Origin: an uncultured Paracoccaceae bacterium
GTDB taxonomy: Bacteria > Pseudomonadota > Alphaproteobacteria > Rhodobacterales > Rhodobacteraceae
Reading direction: 5' to 3'
Assembly: GCA_947489445.1 (NCBI GenBank)
Contig: CANLDN010000011.1
Coordinates: 62,001 to 126,000, forward strand
DNA: 64,000 nucleotides
Shown piece by piece: positions 62,099 to 64,000 of this stretch. A program made the translations under genes and the position numbers. Below the pieces are notes generated by a model, which was given only the letters and a program-made list of their open reading frames with translations, was not told the DNA's origin and made no database searches. Within the stretch, counting starts at the first letter, position 1. The number at the start of each line of letters is the position of its first letter.

Positions 62099-63994
62099 CT
62101 ACTCACCACCCGCATATCCAAGTGGTTTCAGCGCGGCCCTAATTTCATCCAATATCGCCGGATCATCAATTGTCGCGGGCATTTTGAAATCCGCGCCATC
62201 GGCGATTTTCACCATTGTTCCGCGCAGTATTTTCCCGGACCGGGTTTTGGGCAATCGGTCCACAACAGCCACCAGCTTGAACGCCGCGACCGGGCCGATT
62301 GTATCGCGCACACGCTTGATGCAATCCTTGGCGATATCGTCATGCGATCTGTCACAGCCCTTGTTCAGGCAGACGAACCCCATGGGCAATTGCCCCTTCA
62401 ATTCATCCGTCACCCCAATGACCGCGCATTCACCCACGTCGGGATGCCCTGCCAGCACCTCTTCCATCGCGCCGGTCGAGAGCCGGTGCCCGGCGACGTT
62501 GATCACATCGTCAGTCCGCGCCATGATGTAAAGGTATCCATCCTCATCAATCATCCCCGCATCCCCGGTTTCATAGTACCCGGGAAAGGTCGTCAGATAG
62601 GATTTCACAAACCGGTCTTCGGCGTTCCAAAGTGTGGGCAAAGTGCCTGGGGGTAGGGGAAGTTTCACAGCAATCGCCCCCAACTCTCCCGGCGCCATCC
62701 GGTTACCGCCCTCGTCCAAAATCTGCACATCGTAGCCGGGCATGGCCACGGTTGGGGATCCGATTTTGACTGGCAGCGCCTCAATCCCTGCCGGATTGCC
62801 TGCAATCGTATATCCCGTCTCGGTTTGCCACCAGTGATCGTAAACCGGGACGCCCATCACACGCTGCGCCCATTCGATCGTGTCCGGGTCCGCCCGCTCA
62901 CCCGCCAGATAAAGCGCACGCAGGCATGAAATGTCGTAGTTCTTGATCATCTCACCCGTCGGGTCCTCACGCTTGATCGCGCGAAAGGCTGTAGGCGCAG
63001 TGAAGAATGACCGCACGTTATGTTCTTCTATCACCCGCCAGAATGTGCCCGCATCGGGCGTGCCAATTGGCTTACCCTCAAAGACCACTGTGGTGTTTCC
63101 ATGGATCAGCGGCGCGTAGCAGATATAGGAATGCCCCACGACCCAGCCGACATCGGAGGCCGCCCAAAACACATCGCCGGGGTCGACGTCATAGACAGCC
63201 TTCATCGTCCAATTCAGCGCGACCAGATGCCCGGCAGTGGGGCGCACAACCCCTTTGGGCGCACCTGTCGTACCAGAAGTGTAAAGAATATAGGCCGGAT
63301 GGCCGCCTTCAACCGGGACACATTCAGCAGGGGCGACGCCCTCCTGCACAGCGTCCCAGTCAAAATCGCGACCGGGGATCAGGTCACAGCGGTGCTGGTC
63401 ACGTTGCAAAATGACTGTGAAGTCCGGCTTATGATCCGCCATTTCAATTGCGCCGTCCAACAGTGGTTTATATGCGACGACGCGCCCGGGTTCTAACCCG
63501 CAGGAGGCTGCGATAATGGCCTTGGGTGTGGCGTCATCAATGCGGACGGCCAATTCATTTGCGGCAAATCCACCGAAGACAACCGAATGAATAGCCCCCA
63601 ACCGGGCGCAGGCCAGCATCGCGACCAGAGCCTCTGGGACCATGGGCATATAGATGATGACACGGTCACCTTTAGTCACACCCTTGTCGCGCAAGGCCCC
63701 GGCAAGGCTGGCGGTTTTGTCTTTCAGTTCAGCAAATGTGATCTGCGATTTGGTTCCGGTGATGGGGCTGTCATAGATAATGGCAGGCTGCGCTCCACGT
63801 CCGTTTTCGACATGGCGGTCCACGGCGTTATAGCAGGTATTCACCTGCGCGTCGGTAAACCAGCGGTAAAGCGGGGCATTGCTGTCATCCAGCGCTTTGG
63901 TCGGCGGGGTGACCCAGTCAATCGCCTTGGCCTGCTCCATCCAGAATGCCTCTGGATCGTTCTGCCAAGCGGCGTAAACGTCCGCGTATCCCAT
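62099..63994 (-). CDS. prpE: Propionate-CoA ligase (acyl-CoA synthetase, AMP-forming)
   Basis: 631 residues, complete. Phosphate-binding loop YTSGTTGAPKGVVR, adenylation motifs DHWWQTETGYTI and YYETGDAGMIDEDGYLYIMAR, and the acetylation-controlled lysine in RLPKTRSGKILRGTM are clear. PrpE-type enzymes make propionyl-CoA from propionate, an entry to propionyl-CoA metabolism. An Acs acetyl-CoA synthetase is the main alternative. It ends 104 bases after the BLUF gene's start region. Confidence 0.9.
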   Translation of the reverse strand: MGYADVYAAWQNDPEAFWMEQAKAIDWVTPPTKALDDSNAPLYRWFTDAQVNTCYNAVDRHVENGRGAQPAIIYDSPITGTKSQITFAELKDKTASLAGALRDKGVTKGDRVIIYMPMVPEALVAMLACARLGAIHSVVFGGFAANELAVRIDDATPKAIIAASCGLEPGRVVAYKPLLDGAIEMADHKPDFTVILQRDQHRCDLIPGRDFDWDAVQEGVAPAECVPVEGGHPAYILYTSGTTGAPKGVVRPTAGHLVALNWTMKAVYDVDPGDVFWAASDVGWVVGHSYICYAPLIHGNTTVVFEGKPIGTPDAGTFWRVIEEHNVRSFFTAPTAFRAIKREDPTGEMIKNYDISCLRALYLAGERADPDTIEWAQRVMGVPVYDHWWQTETGYTIAGNPAGIEALPVKIGSPTVAMPGYDVQILDEGGNRMAPGELGAIAVKLPLPPGTLPTLWNAEDRFVKSYLTTFPGYYETGDAGMIDEDGYLYIMARTDDVINVAGHRLSTGAMEEVLAGHPDVGECAVIGVTDELKGQLPMGFVCLNKGCDRSHDDIAKDCIKRVRDTIGPVAAFKLVAVVDRLPKTRSGKILRGTMVKIADGADFKMPATIDDPAILDEIRAALKPLGYAGGE

Positions 63995-64000
63995 CGTGTT

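Noticed and set aside
1..64000. tRNA, CRISPR, IS or prophage elements
   Set aside because: I looked for clover-leaf T-loop sequence, regularly spaced direct repeats, transposase motifs and terminal inverted repeats, and saw none.

Overview
The window looks like chromosomal DNA of an alphaproteobacterium, most likely a marine Rhodobacteraceae (roseobacter-type) strain. The base composition is high in GC. Genes are packed tightly with many 1-4 base overlaps. The gene families fit that group: carnitine dehydrogenase-thioesterase fusion, trimethylamine-methyltransferase relative, TRAP transporter, PleD with a degenerate receiver, DUF3572, DUF983, BLUF, PrpE. The genus cannot be named from sequence alone. 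I saw no tRNA, CRISPR array, insertion sequence or phage gene.

Layout. 1-3.5 kb: end of an MFS transporter, a Tas-like aldo/keto reductase, an EEP-family protein and a GNAT acetyltransferase. 3.7-6.9 kb: L-carnitine catabolic operon (dehydrocarnitine-cleaving BKACE, lipocalin, small lipoprotein, carnitine dehydrogenase fused to thioesterase), with a convergent XRE regulator. 7.8-10.7 kb: desaturase, EamA transporter, NUDIX, DUF983. 10.9-12.8 kb: EF-hand protein, ECF sigma factor, putative anti-sigma partner, CpxP-like periplasmic sensor. 12.8-20.2 kb: PleD, DUF3572, a 1061-residue self-sufficient reductive dehalogenase-like fusion, a HAD phosphatase and an MttB-superfamily methyltransferase. 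20.3-29.6 kb: an accessory-looking, regulator-rich stretch (TetR, two LysR, ECF sigma) with small oxidoreductases and a broken ABM gene. 30-36.3 kb: housekeeping genes tadA, gatCA, RNase P RNA and rpmG. 36.3-41.3 kb: gcvTHP under a tandem glycine riboswitch. 42.3-51.8 kb: nine-gene minus-strand operon (amidohydrolase, TRAP transporter, hypothetical, glutamine-synthetase-like ligase, VOC, aldehyde dehydrogenase, Fe-alcohol dehydrogenase) with a divergent RpiR regulator. 52-64 kb: TTG-started autotransporter, GMC oxidoreductase, esterase, membrane proteins, glyA, nadK, a BLUF photosensor and prpE.

How the parts may work together (inference). Several modules converge on methylated amines, glycine and one-carbon metabolism. 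Carnitine is converted to glycine betaine at 3.7-6.9 kb. A methyltransferase of unknown amine substrate lies at 18.6 kb. A putative gamma-glutamylated amino-alcohol pathway at 42-51 kb would release glycine if the substrate is ethanolamine. The glycine cleavage system and serine hydroxymethyltransferase handle glycine. The least ordinary items are the reductive dehalogenase-reductase fusion next to a second corrinoid-type enzyme, and the nine-gene TRAP/ligase/dehydrogenase operon.
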